A stretch of DNA of 64,000 nucleotides from Arthrobacter sp. NtRootA1 (GCF_019976975.1 NZ_AP024630.1:186001-250000), one strand, 5' to 3'. Counted from the first letter of the stretch, positions 1 through 9,448 are shown. The notes: generated by a model not told the origin, from the sequence alone. Translations and numbers: made by a program.

Positions 1-2
1 TT

Positions 3-608
3 GCTCATTCTTTGGGGTTTGAGGGCTACATCGAGCGTGGGCTTGTGGGGGATGCGGTTACGTTCAGCACTTGGCTCCATGCCTTCCTTGCGCAGCAGTT
101 GACCTATTCGGATGGGTTGGCTGTGCGGTTCTTGTATGAGGGGGTGGATGTTGGTTTGTTGGATTCTGTTCTTTCTTCGCAGTTGTTGGCCCGGGAGGTG
201 CGGGAGGTTTCTTTGAAAATGGGGGGACGGCTGCTGGAGATTGGTGGGGAGGTGTTTCCGTCGGCGGAGTTGGATCATTATCGGGATCTGGTTCGTGAGG
301 GGGATGCTGTGGGGCATCAGCCCTTGGCCTTTGGCGTGATTGCTCGGTCATTGGGTGTTCCCTTTGAAGAGGCGCTTGCTGCGTATCTGTTTGCCACGGT
401 TACTTCCCTGACGCAGAACGCCGTGCGCGCAATCCCGCTCGGACAGAACGCCGGGCAACGCGTACTTCGAGACGCGCACGACGCCGTTGCTGCCGCCGTC
501 GAGGTTGTAGCACAACTGTGCTGGGACGACTTTGGGGCCGTGAGCCCCGGACTTGAAATTTCACAAATGCGGCACGAGCGGCAACGCGCCCGCATGTTCA
601 TGAGCTAA
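3..608 (+). CDS. ureF: Urease accessory protein UreF, 5' end outside window
   Basis: This is the C-terminal part of UreF, the helical accessory protein that binds apo-urease with UreD and recruits UreG during nickel insertion. The reading frame is open from base 3 and reads [13 protein letters not shown], the conserved N-terminal UreF segment, so the true start lies before the window. About 200 residues remain of a family usually 220-230 long, including the C-terminal [10 protein letters not shown] segment with the conserved glycine-rich turn. It is followed 13 bases later by ureG behind a good AGGAGG site, so it belongs to the same operon. The urease structural genes are presumably to the left. 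Confidence 0.9.
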   Translation, partial: AHSLGFEGYIERGLVGDAVTFSTWLHAFLAQQLTYSDGLAVRFLYEGVDVGLLDSVLSSQLLAREVREVSLKMGGRLLEIGGEVFPSAELDHYRDLVREGDAVGHQPLAFGVIARSLGVPFEEALAAYLFATVTSLTQNAVRAIPLGQNAGQRVLRDAHDAVAAAVEVVAQLCWDDFGAVSPGLEISQMRHERQRARMFMS

Positions 609-621
609 CCCAGGAGGACAC

Positions 622-1239
622 ATGTCTGAACCCATCAAAATCGGCGTCGGGGGACCGGTCGGAGCCGGCAAGACACAACTCGTCGAGCGGATCACCCGGC
701 ACATGAGCGGCGACATATCCATGGCCGCCATCACCAACGACATCTACACCATCGAAGACGCCAAAATCCTCGCGGCCAACGGCATCCTCCCCGAAGACCG
801 CATCATCGGCGTCGAAACCGGCGGCTGCCCCCACACCGCAATCCGCGAAGACACCTCCATGAACACGGCAGCCATCGAAGAACTCAAAACCCGGCACCCC
901 GACCTTCAAGTGATCTTCGTCGAATCCGGAGGAGACAACCTCTCAGCCACCTTCAGCCCCGAACTCGTCGACTTCTCCATCTACATCATCGACGTAGCCC
1001 AAGGCGAAAAAATCCCCCGCAAAGCCGGCCAAGGGATGATCAAATCCGACCTCTTCATCATCAACAAAACGGACCTCGCCCCCCACGTTGGAGCGGACCT
1101 CTCAGTGATGGAGCGGGACTCCAAGGAATTCCGCGGCAACAAGCCCTTCTGCTTCACGAACCTCAAAACGGACGAAGGGTTGGACGCCGTCGTGAACTGG
1201 ATCCGCCGGGACGTCCTGATGCTCGACTTGGCATCATGA
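622..1239 (+). CDS. ureG: Urease accessory GTPase UreG
   Basis: UreG is the cytoplasmic SIMIBI-class GTPase that delivers nickel to urease with UreF and UreD. The 205-residue protein has full family length and the P-loop GPVGAGKT at residues 11-18, the nickel-binding CPH motif at 69-71, ESGGDN at about 101-106 and the guanine-specificity motif NKTD at 148-151. The start follows an AGGAGG ribosome site. Its TGA stop overlaps the ureD ATG (ATGA), which indicates translational coupling. Identification is secure. Confidence 0.97.
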   Translation: MSEPIKIGVGGPVGAGKTQLVERITRHMSGDISMAAITNDIYTIEDAKILAANGILPEDRIIGVETGGCPHTAIREDTSMNTAAIEELKTRHPDLQVIFVESGGDNLSATFSPELVDFSIYIIDVAQGEKIPRKAGQGMIKSDLFIINKTDLAPHVGADLSVMERDSKEFRGNKPFCFTNLKTDEGLDAVVNWIRRDVLMLDLAS

Positions 1240-2174
1240 GCGTTCATAGTCCGGCGGCCTCACCGGATGTAGGGGGCCGTGCCCGCTTCGCGATGCCCTC
1301 CACGCCGCGGCCCCCTTCATCCGCGTCCGCTGATCGCCCCGTGCGGGGGCGGCTTGAGCTTTGCGTCAGTGTGCGTGGCGGGAGGTCTGTTGCTTCTCGG
1401 CAGTTTCATGAGGGCGCTTTGAGAGTGTTGCGGCCGCACTATCTCGATCAGAGTGGGCAGGTTTGCTACGTCATCGTGAATCCTGGCGGGGCGTTTTTGG
1501 GGGCGGATTTGTTTGTTGTTGACGTGGAGGTCGAGGCTGGGGCGGATTTGTTGTTGACTACGCAGTCGGCTACGAAGGTTTATCGGACTCCGGGGTCGTT
1601 TGCTGAACAACGGATGCATGTGCGGCTGGGGGAGGGGGCGCGATTGGAGTTGTTGCCCGACCAGTTGATCGCCTACCGGGAGGCGAGCTATCGGCAGAAT
1701 TCGCGTATCAGTCTCCACCCGACGTCGAGCCTTGTCATGGCCGAGGTGGTCACGCCGGGGTGGTCGCCGGACGGCGGGGTGTTCCGGTACGAGGAGTTGC
1801 GGCTGCGCAATGAGATCCATGTGGAAATCGGGGAGGAGCCCCGGCTATTGGTTCTCGATAACCTCCTGATACGGCCGCCGCTGGGTGATGTAACTGGCTT
1901 GGGGTTCATGGAGGGTTTCAGCCACCTGGGATCGTTGGTGGTTGTTGATCCGAGGGTGGATCAGCGGCTTGCCGACGAGCTGCACCACGTGGCGGAGGAG
2001 CATGGTGCTTACACGGGCGTGTCGCTGACCAATAGTGTTGGCGGCACTACTGGTCTTGTGCTGAGATCGTTGTCCAACAGCACCGATGATCTCCAAAATT
2101 TGCTGGGCTCTCTCACTAGCGTTCTCCGTGAACGTTGGTATGGTCAGGGACCAGTGAACTTGAGGAAGTATTGA
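1236..2174 (+). CDS. ureD: Urease accessory protein UreD (UreH)
   Basis: UreD is the scaffold that binds urease directly and bridges it to UreF-UreG. The 312-residue product shows the family hallmarks [14 protein letters not shown] (about residues 77-90), [11 protein letters not shown] (about 107-117) and [12 protein letters not shown] (about 140-150). The first roughly 35 residues are Ser/Pro-rich and poorly conserved, so initiation a little downstream is possible. It overlaps ureG by four bases, and its TGA overlaps the ATG of the nickel permease, which makes a tightly coupled maturation-uptake operon. Confidence 0.93.
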   Translation: MSVHSPAASPDVGGRARFAMPSTPRPPSSASADRPVRGRLELCVSVRGGRSVASRQFHEGALRVLRPHYLDQSGQVCYVIVNPGGAFLGADLFVVDVEVEAGADLLLTTQSATKVYRTPGSFAEQRMHVRLGEGARLELLPDQLIAYREASYRQNSRISLHPTSSLVMAEVVTPGWSPDGGVFRYEELRLRNEIHVEIGEEPRLLVLDNLLIRPPLGDVTGLGFMEGFSHLGSLVVVDPRVDQRLADELHHVAEEHGAYTGVSLTNSVGGTTGLVLRSLSNSTDDLQNLLGSLTSVLRERWYGQGPVNLRKY

Positions 2175-3214
2175 TGCCTGCGCTGATGGAGTTCGCCGCC
2201 ATGTACCGGGATCGGGAGAAGTTGCCACTGCGCACGCGGCTACTTTTCACGTTCGGTGCGGTCTGCGCCCTGCACGTTGCCGCCGTCGTGCTTTTGCTGC
2301 TGGGTTCGGCAGGGGCGGCGCAGCCTTTGGCGCTCGGCTTGGTGATCACCGCCTACGTGGCCGGAATCAAGCACAGCTACGACTGGGACCACATCGCTGC
2401 GATCGATAACTCCACGCGCAAGTTCGTCGCGCAGCGCAAGGATCCAGTGAGCGTCGGCTTCGCTTTCAGCCTGGGCCACAGTTCCGTGGTCATCCTGGCG
2501 GGGCTCCTCGTGGTGGCGGGCGCAACGTTGATAGGCCAATTCATGGAGGACGGCACGGCGGGCAACAAGGTGCTGGGCTTGATCGGTAGCGGAGTGTCGG
2601 GTTTGTTCCTGCTGGGAATGGGCCTCTTCAACGGCTCTGCATTCATGCGTGCCACGCAGGTGTACTGGCGCGTCCAGGCGGGTGCAGCGATCAGTGAAGA
2701 AGACCTTGAGGCCAAAGGATTCGTTGCCCGGTTGCTGGCCAAGCCGCTGTCAAAGGTGGAGCGGCCGCGGAACATCTATGTGATCGGTTTCCTCTTCGGG
2801 CTCGGCTTCGATACGGCCACCACCATCGGACTACTTGTTATCACCACGACGGCGTCAATCGCCGGAGTCTCGCCGTTTGCCTTGATGGCGCTCCCGTTCG
2901 CGTTCGCCGCGGCCATGACGTTGTGCGATTCCATCAACGGCGTGGCGATGATGAAAATGTACAACTCCGCCATCAGCGACCCCCAGCGCAAGCTCGGCTT
3001 CAACGTGGTGATCACCGGCATTTCGGCTGTCTCGGCCCTGTTCATCTCCTTGATCACGCTCGGAGGATTCGTCAACGCGGCCTTTGAACTCGAGGACCCG
3101 TTGACTACGTGGTTGGGAGGGATCGAGCTTGGCGACGCAGGCCTGGTCCTGGTGTGCCTGTTCCTGATCGCGTGGGCGGTTTCTGGCTGGCGTAAATTCT
3201 CCCAGCGCATGTAA
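2174..3214 (+). CDS. NiCoT-family nickel/cobalt permease (HoxN/NixA type)
   Basis: This integral membrane permease of the NiCoT family probably imports Ni2+ for urease. The signature H-x4-DH is present as HSYDWDH at residues 67-73 and is followed by IAAIDNSTRKF. A second family motif, GFLFGLGFDTATT, lies near residue 220. About eight hydrophobic helices are visible. The frame is open upstream into ureD, but the ATG at 2174 overlapping the ureD stop gives a normal 346-residue protein, so I use it. Coupling to ureFGD supports nickel rather than cobalt as the physiological substrate. This is an inference from context. Confidence 0.92.
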   Translation: MPALMEFAAMYRDREKLPLRTRLLFTFGAVCALHVAAVVLLLLGSAGAAQPLALGLVITAYVAGIKHSYDWDHIAAIDNSTRKFVAQRKDPVSVGFAFSLGHSSVVILAGLLVVAGATLIGQFMEDGTAGNKVLGLIGSGVSGLFLLGMGLFNGSAFMRATQVYWRVQAGAAISEEDLEAKGFVARLLAKPLSKVERPRNIYVIGFLFGLGFDTATTIGLLVITTTASIAGVSPFALMALPFAFAAAMTLCDSINGVAMMKMYNSAISDPQRKLGFNVVITGISAVSALFISLITLGGFVNAAFELEDPLTTWLGGIELGDAGLVLVCLFLIAWAVSGWRKFSQRM

Positions 3215-3230
3215 CCACAAGACCCCGGCC

Positions 3231-3257
3231 GGAAACTAAAGAAGTATCCTGCAGTTC
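3231..3257 (+). promoter_or_regulatory. Candidate ECF-type promoter of the downstream sigma gene
   Basis: GGAAAC at 3231-3236 is separated by 17 bases from GTTC at 3254-3257. This matches the GGAAY-N16/18-GTT layout of actinobacterial ECF (SigE/SigH-like) promoters. A transcript starting about 7 bases later would leave a 20-base leader with a GGGGGA ribosome site. A TCCTG-CAGTT-CAGGA inverted repeat (3247-3261) overlaps the -10. The layout suggests autoregulation; there is no experimental support here. Confidence 0.45.
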
Positions 3258-3283
3258 AGGACACTACTTTCAGGGGGAAAATC

Positions 3284-3793
3284 GTGCTTTCCGAGCGCGA
3301 ACTGGCGTTTATCGCCATTCACAAAAACAGCTATCCGTCCGTTTTCAGATTTGTCCGCCGCAGGGTGGAATCGGCGGAAATTGCCGAAGAAATCGCGGCG
3401 GACGTTTTCCGGGTCATCTGGCAAAAATGGGACGACGACTCCCAGCCCGACCTCCCGTATCTGCTCACTGTCGCCCGAAATCTCGTGGGGAATGCCTACA
3501 GGAGCCGTGATCGCCAACAGGCGCTGCAGGAAAAGCTACGCACGACGGCGGTGGAGCGTTTCGGGGACGACTCCGAGAACGTCGTGGTACAGGATGCCAT
3601 GGCCCGGCTCCGCGAACAGGACCGGGACATCCTCCAGCTGGCGTATTGGGATGGCTTGGGCTGCGCCGAAATCGCGCGGGTTCTGAACTGCAGTGAATCC
3701 GCAGCGAAGGTCCGCTTGCACCGCGCACGTGGTGCTTTCCGGAAACAGATGCCTGCAGGTGTCGAAACGACTACACACAAGATGGGAGTCTGA
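3284..3793 (+). CDS. ECF-family RNA polymerase sigma-70 factor
   Basis: This 169-residue group 4 sigma factor has only region 2 (about residues 12-80, with the typical IAEEIAADVFRVIWQKW segment) and region 4 (about 108-155, LREQDRDILQLAYWDGLGCAEIA followed by a recognition helix SESAAKVRLHRAR). It starts at GTG 3284 behind AGGGGGA. The next gene begins one base after its stop and encodes a one-helix membrane protein, the usual place for an anti-sigma factor. The ECF-like promoter just upstream suggests that it transcribes its own operon. The stimulus is unknown. Confidence 0.9.
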   Translation: MLSERELAFIAIHKNSYPSVFRFVRRRVESAEIAEEIAADVFRVIWQKWDDDSQPDLPYLLTVARNLVGNAYRSRDRQQALQEKLRTTAVERFGDDSENVVVQDAMARLREQDRDILQLAYWDGLGCAEIARVLNCSESAAKVRLHRARGAFRKQMPAGVETTTHKMGV

Positions 3794-3794
3794 G

Positions 3795-4820
3795 ATGGAC
3801 CAGATCAAGAGCCAGATTTCCTCGATCGACCCTCTTGCCCAGGAACCAGAGGCCGAAATCAACGGCGAAGAAGCCTTGGCCCGGATGCTGACAGGCCCTC
3901 GGGTGTTCAGTGACACTGTGCCGGCTGGCGTGAGCTCGCTCCAAGATCGCAGGAACCGAAAGGTCCGGATTGCCGGAGCGCTGTTGCTGGGAGCCGCCGC
4001 CGTCACTGCCGGTGTCCTCGTGGCGGCCAACTTTGGGCCAATCAGCTCGACGCCGGCTCCGGCAGTCACCGTCACCACACCTGAGCCAACGCCAACGCCG
4101 AGTGTGTCCGCCACTTCTTCGGCCAGCGCTTCAGCGACCCCTTCCGGTGCTCCGACGCCGGTCACGCCCACTCAGTCGGCGCCTGCGATCGTTCCTCCGG
4201 TGGCACCAACGCCTACGCCAACCGTGCCGCCAGTTGCAGCATTGCAAAAGTTCACCTTCCCGGATGGACACATCTCCTTCAACTATCCGAGCGGTTGGAC
4301 TGTCCGGACGGAGCAGGGTCCCTACCTTTCCGAGGAAACGAAGGCAGCATCCCAAGGGGCCACCCTCCTGGACAGTGCAGGAGCCGAGGTGGCCCGCATC
4401 AATAGCGGCTTCTACGGAGATGGCACGGGAGGCCTGGTGGATCGGACAGTCCTCGACCGGGCAGTGGTTCCGGGAGTGACGGATACAGCCGGAAACCAGG
4501 TGGAATTCGGTTTCTCATTGAATCAAATAATGAACATCGACTACGACGCCGCTAACGGGGGGATGCCCACCGCCAAGGGGCCCTCCGACTCGCCTCCGTT
4601 TTACGTCATGGATGTCCGGCTGTCCTCTGAGCTTCAACCGGGGCAGACTACCTCCGGGACCAACCAGATCAGGATGCCCAACGGGTTCATGAACGCATAC
4701 GTCGTGTTCGATTTCGACAAGCAGCCCACCTTCGCCACCCCTGAAGCAGCGAAGGCCTGGATGGGCAGCACGCAGTACGCCCAGTTGAAGGCGATGCTCC
4801 TGAGCGTGAGCTACAACTAG
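3795..4820 (+). CDS. Single-pass membrane protein, putative anti-sigma partner
   Basis: This 341-residue protein has a cytoplasmic part of about 57 residues, one transmembrane helix (about 58-80), a Pro/Thr/Ser/Ala-rich linker (about 84-150) and an outside domain of about 190 residues. That domain contains PDGHISFNYPSGWTVRTEQ, a pattern seen in PsbP-like or lipoprotein-type domains. I see no zinc-finger HxxxCxxC motif in the cytoplasmic part. The ATG at 3795 is one base after the sigma stop, so I discard the longer frame that runs back into the sigma gene. Position and topology suggest anti-sigma or co-sensor function; sequence alone does not prove it. Confidence 0.75.
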   Translation: MDQIKSQISSIDPLAQEPEAEINGEEALARMLTGPRVFSDTVPAGVSSLQDRRNRKVRIAGALLLGAAAVTAGVLVAANFGPISSTPAPAVTVTTPEPTPTPSVSATSSASASATPSGAPTPVTPTQSAPAIVPPVAPTPTPTVPPVAALQKFTFPDGHISFNYPSGWTVRTEQGPYLSEETKAASQGATLLDSAGAEVARINSGFYGDGTGGLVDRTVLDRAVVPGVTDTAGNQVEFGFSLNQIMNIDYDAANGGMPTAKGPSDSPPFYVMDVRLSSELQPGQTTSGTNQIRMPNGFMNAYVVFDFDKQPTFATPEAAKAWMGSTQYAQLKAMLLSVSYN

Positions 4821-4824
4821 GAAC

Positions 4825-4890
4825 CCCATCTGAGTAGCAGCTGATGCCCTTTTGAGCGTTCAAAAGGGCATCAGCTGCTACGTAGTTGGG
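4825..4890. terminator. 66-bp intergenic palindrome, element 1
   Basis: This hairpin lies between convergent genes and fills the gap exactly; the amylase stop codon begins at the next base. The inner arms (4834-4855 and 4860-4881) are perfectly complementary over 22 bp around a 4-base loop. The ends read CCCATCTGAG and GTAGTTGGG, matching the ends of the elements at 56759 and 60288. No U-run follows, so it may act as a bidirectional structural terminator or mRNA-end protector rather than as a classical intrinsic terminator. Confidence 0.75.
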
Positions 4891-7656
4891 CTAGCGGGTG
4901 GTGAGTAGATGGCTGGCGGGGTCGTACCGGAAGGTGACCGCGCCGCCGTCGTGCTTAAGGGCTATGTTGCTGCCGTTCGCGGCGCCGCCCAGACCGTAGT
5001 TCTCAGCCCAGGAGCCGTTGATCGCGGCTTTGAACTCGTAGTTCCCTGCAGGGAGGTTCGGCACTGCCAGTTTCCAGGTGCCATCGGTAGGATCCAAGGC
5101 AAGCTGGGCCTGCGGGCAATCAGGCATCCAGTCGCCGGCACAACCGAGCTCGGAGTTCAGGCTACCGGGAACGGATACGGCAGCGGGTTGCTGACCGGCA
5201 ACCGCTGCGGTTATCAGGTTCGTTGCGTGGTCGTAGAGGAATGTGACAGCGCCGCCACTGTGTGCGAACACCACATTCGGTCCGTTCAGAACGCCACCCG
5301 CTCCGTAGTTCTCGTCCCACGAGCCGTTGATCGCGGCCTTGAACTCATACGTTCCTGCCGGGAGGTTCGGGACGTTCAGCTGCCACAGACGGTGCGTTGG
5401 TTCGTAAGTCATCGACGCCTGCTCACACGACGGCTGCCAATCCTCCGTGCAGCCAAGCTCGGTGTTGAGGCTGCCTGCAACGGTCACGGTTTCGGGCTGC
5501 ACAGGCTCACCCACCACGCCACTCCGCGGCTCGCTCGCGGAGGTCTGTCCCCTGTTGTCCAGCACCACCGCGCGATACTCCACTGACGCGCCCGACTCCA
5601 GGGAAGATACGTCGTGGAACACCTGGTATGGCGCGTTGTCATCCGTGCCGATCGACTGCCATTCGCCGCCCGCCGTCCGCGCCTGGAAAGTGACTTCGTA
5701 GAACGAGTTACCGTCGACGTCTGCCGCCACCTTCAGGCGGGAAGGGTCACCAGCAGCCGTCACCGGCTTCTTGAGTACGACGCCGGGTGCCGCCTTGGAT
5801 TGCGCGAGTCGCCCCGCTGCTTGGTACACCACGGTGGAAAGCGGAGGCACTGTGACGGTCAGTTTCGCCTGCGTGTCAGTCTTTGCATCGGCTGCAGCGT
5901 CGCCATAAACGAGGTTGAACGGCTGCTTCGCCTCGTACGTCGGGATCTCGGCTGTCTGCGCGCTCTCGCTGTTGTTCACGGCAACCACGTACTCACGTTG
6001 CTCTTTGGCATCGATGCGCGAGAAGGCGTAAATCCCGGGGCCGTCGGCGGCGTACCGGTTCTGCTGTGCGCCGCTGCGGAGGGTGGGGTGCTCGGCGGTG
6101 AGTGCAGCAAGTTCGCTGATCTTCTTGTACAGCGGGTGCCCGGTATCGAAGTTGTCTGTTGCATGCGTAGCGCTGGTGCCCAGAAGGTCGTCGTCAAGAT
6201 ATTCCTGAACCTTGCTGGCAAACATCGATTGGCGCGAGTCCTGGTCCCCACCTGCCCCCGTGAATCCTTGCTCGTCTCCGTAGTAGACAACGGGGTTACC
6301 CCGGGAGAAATACATCAGCTCGTGGGCGAGTTCATCGCGCTCGACGAGTTCGGCGTCGGAGGCCCCGGCGTTGTCCTGGGCGATGAACGTGCCGATACGG
6401 CCCATGTCGTGGTTTCCCAGGAAGGTGGGGAGCTGGTAGGCGTTGGAATCCGCATCCGTGTACCAGTCATCTCCGTTGAAGAACTCGGCCAAACCACTGG
6501 CCTTGCTGCTCTGGGAAGCGAAGCTGCGGGCAGCTCCCTGAAAACCGAAGTCGAGCACGGCCTGCATTTTGTTCCTGGTGGTGAATTTGGACGTGACGCT
6601 CTTTGAGGTGTCGAAGACCTCGCCAAACATGAAGAATTCGTCCTTGCCCTGCTCCTTGGCGTAGCTCAGGACCTGGGGGCCGAACTGCTGCCAGAATTCA
6701 TCGTTGACGTGCTTCATGGTGTCGATGCGGAAGCCGTCGATGCCGAAATCCCGGATCCAGCTCTTGTAGACATCAACGAAGCCGTTGACCACGCGGGGAT
6801 TCTCCGTGAACAGATCGTCCAAGCCGAAGAAGTCGCCGTAGAGCGCGTCCTCGCCGGAAAAGGTCGTGTTTCCCCGGTTGTGATAGAGCGTGGGATCGTT
6901 GAGCCAGGCGGGAACTTTGACGTCCTTCTCGGTTTCGGGGACCACCGGCGTGTAGGGGAAGGAAGTGGCTGGATCCAGCGCCGGAAAGTCCTGCGTGCCG
7001 GCGTAGTCGTGGTCATCGAAAGCCTCGCCGGCCGCCGTGCGGTACGGTTCTCTTTCCTTGGAAACGTACGGCGCTGACTCAGATTCCTGATACTGGATCA
7101 CGTCCGCAGTGTGGTTGGTGATGATGTCGAAGTAGACCTTTATGCCGCGGGCATGGGCCGCTTCGATGAGTGTCTTAAGTTCAGCGTTCGTGCCCAGGTG
7201 GGGGTCGATCTGCGTGAAGTCAGTAACCCAGTACCCGTGGTAGCCAGCTGAGCTGTTGTCCAACTCGCCGCCGCCCTGGACTGCCTTGTTCTTGAAGCTT
7301 GGCGTGAGCCAGAGGGCGTTGGTTCCCAAACCCTGGATGTAGTCCAAACGGTCCTGGAGGCCCTTCAGGTCACCACCGTTGTAGAAGCCCTTGCGGGTGG
7401 GGTCGTAGCCGGAGACCATCGGGTCCGGGCCCAGCCCGCCGTCGTCGTTGGCTTTCGTGCCGTTGTTGAAGCGGTCAGCCATGACGAAGTAGAAGTTCTG
7501 ATTGCTGACGCCGCCGCGGATCGAGTGTTGGGCGGCGGGATCGGGGCTTGGTTTCTTGGTGGTGGCGGCGCTCGCGGGGAGAACGGTGGAAGCCGTCACC
7601 ACTGCGGTGGCGAGTACGACGGCGGGAACAATGGATCTATAGCTGCGAGATAGCAA
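4891..7656 (-). CDS. Secreted GH13 alpha-amylase with two C-terminal X25-type modules
   Basis: This secreted starch- or pullulan-active glycosidase has a Sec signal peptide ([14 protein letters not shown]...PASA). The GH13 barrel carries region I DIITNH, region II GFRID (nucleophile Asp), region III FGEVFD (acid/base Glu) and region IV GNHDMG. A beta-sandwich domain and two tandem modules of about 95 residues follow, each beginning V(A/P)GSLN(T/S)ELGC and containing [17 protein letters not shown]. This repeat is of the X25 type found in pullulanases. A GTG at 7701 is in frame, but it lacks a ribosome site. The TTG at 7656 follows GGAAGG by nine bases and leaves the operator at 7704 outside the gene, so I prefer it (921 residues). 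Confidence 0.9.
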   Translation of the reverse strand: MLSRSYRSIVPAVVLATAVVTASTVLPASAATTKKPSPDPAAQHSIRGGVSNQNFYFVMADRFNNGTKANDDGGLGPDPMVSGYDPTRKGFYNGGDLKGLQDRLDYIQGLGTNALWLTPSFKNKAVQGGGELDNSSAGYHGYWVTDFTQIDPHLGTNAELKTLIEAAHARGIKVYFDIITNHTADVIQYQESESAPYVSKEREPYRTAAGEAFDDHDYAGTQDFPALDPATSFPYTPVVPETEKDVKVPAWLNDPTLYHNRGNTTFSGEDALYGDFFGLDDLFTENPRVVNGFVDVYKSWIRDFGIDGFRIDTMKHVNDEFWQQFGPQVLSYAKEQGKDEFFMFGEVFDTSKSVTSKFTTRNKMQAVLDFGFQGAARSFASQSSKASGLAEFFNGDDWYTDADSNAYQLPTFLGNHDMGRIGTFIAQDNAGASDAELVERDELAHELMYFSRGNPVVYYGDEQGFTGAGGDQDSRQSMFASKVQEYLDDDLLGTSATHATDNFDTGHPLYKKISELAALTAEHPTLRSGAQQNRYAADGPGIYAFSRIDAKEQREYVVAVNNSESAQTAEIPTYEAKQPFNLVYGDAAADAKTDTQAKLTVTVPPLSTVVYQAAGRLAQSKAAPGVVLKKPVTAAGDPSRLKVAADVDGNSFYEVTFQARTAGGEWQSIGTDDNAPYQVFHDVSSLESGASVEYRAVVLDNRGQTSASEPRSGVVGEPVQPETVTVAGSLNTELGCTEDWQPSCEQASMTYEPTHRLWQLNVPNLPAGTYEFKAAINGSWDENYGAGGVLNGPNVVFAHSGGAVTFLYDHATNLITAAVAGQQPAAVSVPGSLNSELGCAGDWMPDCPQAQLALDPTDGTWKLAVPNLPAGNYEFKAAINGSWAENYGLGGAANGSNIALKHDGGAVTFRYDPASHLLTTR

Positions 7657-7703
7657 GTGATGGAACCTTCCGCTAAACGACTCTGTTGTGTGGCAACTCA
7701 CAA

Positions 7704-7719
7704 CTGTAAGCGCTTGCGG
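7704..7719. promoter_or_regulatory. LacI/GalR-type operator upstream of the amylase (proximal)
   Basis: GTAAGCGCTTGC (7706-7717) is a near-perfect palindrome centred on CG, with the AAGCGCTT core typical of LacI/GalR-family sugar repressors. It lies about 48 bases upstream of the preferred amylase start, where a promoter would be. No lacI-type gene is in the window, so the repressor must be encoded elsewhere. Confidence 0.6.
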
Positions 7720-7779
7720 TGCCTTGATCCAGAGAATTAGATGATTTTCTGCATGTGAAGAGCTATTACGCGGCCAATA

Positions 7780-7795
7780 CTGGAAGCGTTTGCAG
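7780..7795. promoter_or_regulatory. LacI/GalR-type operator upstream of the amylase (distal)
   Basis: GGAAGCGTTTGC (7782-7793) matches the proximal site in its AAGCG(C/T)TTGC core. The two centres are 76 bp apart, close to seven helical turns, which would allow a tetrameric repressor to bridge them by looping. That is an inference from spacing alone. Confidence 0.5.
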
Positions 7796-7921
7796 TGCTC
7801 GTAGCCGAGGACGAGTCAAAATCCTGTTGTTCGCCTGCATGACACCATGCGGAAATGCTATGCAATTGCCTATAACGAAGCGTCTATGACTTGCATAGGG
7901 TTGAGGAGATCTGCTTCACAC

Positions 7922-7952
7922 CAGGCGCTGCTTCACAGCATGCAGCGCCCTG
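7922..7952. other. Hairpin between amylase promoter and small gene pair
   Basis: CAGGCGCTGC (7922-7931) pairs with GCAGCGCCCTG (7942-7952) with one bulged base around a 10-base loop. It ends 25 bases before the ATG at 7978 and could be a leader hairpin or an operator. The rest of 7796-7977 contains no gene that I can support. Confidence 0.35.
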
Positions 7953-7977
7953 AACTACCCAAGGATGAGTTTCAACG

Positions 7978-8175
7978 ATGAAGAGCATCGCCCTCCTGCG
8001 CGAACGAGCCACCCGAGTCATGCCCACCGGTTCCCACTGCCCGGCCTCGGGTTTGTGGAGCCCGGACGCTGAGCCCGACGCCGTCCTGGTGTTTGCCGAA
8101 GGTCACGTCCTCCCCGCGCATGACGGATTGCCCACAGTCTGGCGGCTTCGGACCGCCGGCGAAGTCCAAGCATGA
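7978..8175 (+). CDS. Small conserved-looking hypothetical protein with CPxSGxW motif
   Basis: The product is 65 residues. An AAGGA ribosome site precedes the ATG, and the TGA overlaps the ATG of the next small gene (ATGA), so both are probably expressed together. It contains GSHCPASGLWSP near residues 18-29, a Cys/Trp motif that recurs in short bacterial proteins of unknown function, and then a predicted beta-rich tail. An antisense frame of the same length exists at 7972-8169. The sense frame is preferred because of its ribosome site and coupling. I cannot assign a function. Confidence 0.6.
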   Translation: MKSIALLRERATRVMPTGSHCPASGLWSPDAEPDAVLVFAEGHVLPAHDGLPTVWRLRTAGEVQA

Positions 8176-8402
8176 CCAGCTCCATTCTGAATAGGCCCGC
8201 CGACTACCGGCACGTGCCGGCCGCCCAGTGGACTGAACTGGGCGCCGGGGATCGCGTCTGGATCTACGATGTCGCCTGGGGTGCAGGTACGGGCCGTGTT
8301 GACGACGTTTCCCATCACCAGGAACTGCTGTGGGTGGTCCTTGAACCGACTGGCCGTAAGCTGTTCTGCGGAACGGACGACGTCCAGGTCTGGGCGGCCT
8401 AA
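8172..8402 (+). CDS. Small hypothetical protein, coupled to the preceding gene
   Basis: This 76-residue acidic protein (ELGAGDRVWIYDVAWGAGTGRVDDV) looks like a small beta-barrel or SH3-like fold, judging from alternating hydrophobic strands. It starts in the stop codon of the upstream small gene and ends in a CTAA that overlaps the CTAG stop of the convergent lactonase gene, so there is no room for a terminator between them. Function unknown. Confidence 0.6.
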   Translation: MTSSILNRPADYRHVPAAQWTELGAGDRVWIYDVAWGAGTGRVDDVSHHQELLWVVLEPTGRKLFCGTDDVQVWAA

Positions 8403-9448
8403 GCCGCCGGAACCAGCACGCTCGGGGACCCTGTCTCCATCCTGCCCAAGGGTCCGTCGGGCAGGCCGGTTTCGGGGTCGAGCCTGAAACTCAGGACATC
8501 GTTGGAACCTTCATGGGCCACCAAGAGCCAGCCGTTGTGGACCAGGTGGTGCCGTGGCCAGTCGCCCCCGCTAGGCACATCGGCCAAGGGTGTCACGTCC
8601 GTGCCCTGTGCGCCCACCTTCAGGACACAGATCCGGTTGGAGCCGCGGACTCCCACGTAGACGAACCGACCGTCAGTGGACATTGCAATCTCGGCGGCGG
8701 AGTCGCCGTGGAACGCTTTGTTGACGCTGGCGGGAACCACGGCCGTGAGTTCGTAGACTCCTTGGGGTTCGGCCCTGAGAGCTGCAACCTCAATCGAGTA
8801 CTCCGTGTCGATGAAAACCGTACCGCTGGGATGCCGCACCATGTGACGCGGGCCGGAGCCCTTGGGCAGGATCACGTGGTGATCGGGCAACAGACCCTGG
8901 CCTGGCTCATATCGCCAAACCCTCGCAAGATCGTGCCCGAGGTCCGTGGTCATGACTCGACCATCGGGAAGCATGAGGCTTGAGTGTGCGCGGCTGGGCC
9001 GCGGCTCGTCGGTGGGTCCGGTCTGATGGGGGTCGACGGCGGCTTCCGCGCTGGTTCGCGAGGTGATGGCGCCGTCGTGGTCCAGTTCGTAAAGAATGAC
9101 CTGGCCGTCGCCCCAGCAGGTAACCACAATGAACCGGCCATGTGGATCCGTCGCCACGTGGCAAGCAGCCTCGCCCGCCGGCCACGGCTCGCCCATTGGC
9201 TCCAGTTCAGCGGTGCCGGTACGGCGGTAGGCCCGTACCATCTTGCCTTCCTCGGCCACGGCATAGAGCACAGGGAGGGTTGGGTGAATGGCGAGGAAGG
9301 ACGGCGAGTTCGCTGGCACAGCCAGGCCAAGCGAAGTGAGTTTCCCGTCTATATCCAGCGTGATGGCGCCGATTCCTTCGCCATTTCCATTCCGGTCCGC
9401 GGTGTAGGACCCGGTCCAGATGAGTGTTTCTGTGCCTGCTGTTTCCAT
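8399..9448 (-). CDS. Lactonase-family seven-bladed beta-propeller protein
   Basis: The 349-residue protein belongs to the 6-phosphogluconolactonase (YbhE/Pgl-type) beta-propeller family. Repeated blade motifs include FLAIHPTLPVLYAVAE, CHVATDPHGRFIVVTCWGDG, GPRHMVRHPSGTVFIDTEYS and STDGRFVYVGVRGSNRI. No signal peptide is visible, so it is probably cytoplasmic. I take the ATG at 9448, preceded by GGGGGA; a GTG five codons upstream is also possible. Whether it hydrolyses 6-phosphogluconolactone or another lactone cannot be decided. Its stop overlaps the convergent small gene. Confidence 0.85.
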   Translation of the reverse strand: METAGTETLIWTGSYTADRNGNGEGIGAITLDIDGKLTSLGLAVPANSPSFLAIHPTLPVLYAVAEEGKMVRAYRRTGTAELEPMGEPWPAGEAACHVATDPHGRFIVVTCWGDGQVILYELDHDGAITSRTSAEAAVDPHQTGPTDEPRPSRAHSSLMLPDGRVMTTDLGHDLARVWRYEPGQGLLPDHHVILPKGSGPRHMVRHPSGTVFIDTEYSIEVAALRAEPQGVYELTAVVPASVNKAFHGDSAAEIAMSTDGRFVYVGVRGSNRICVLKVGAQGTDVTPLADVPSGGDWPRHHLVHNGWLLVAHEGSNDVLSFRLDPETGLPDGPLGRMETGSPSVLVPAA

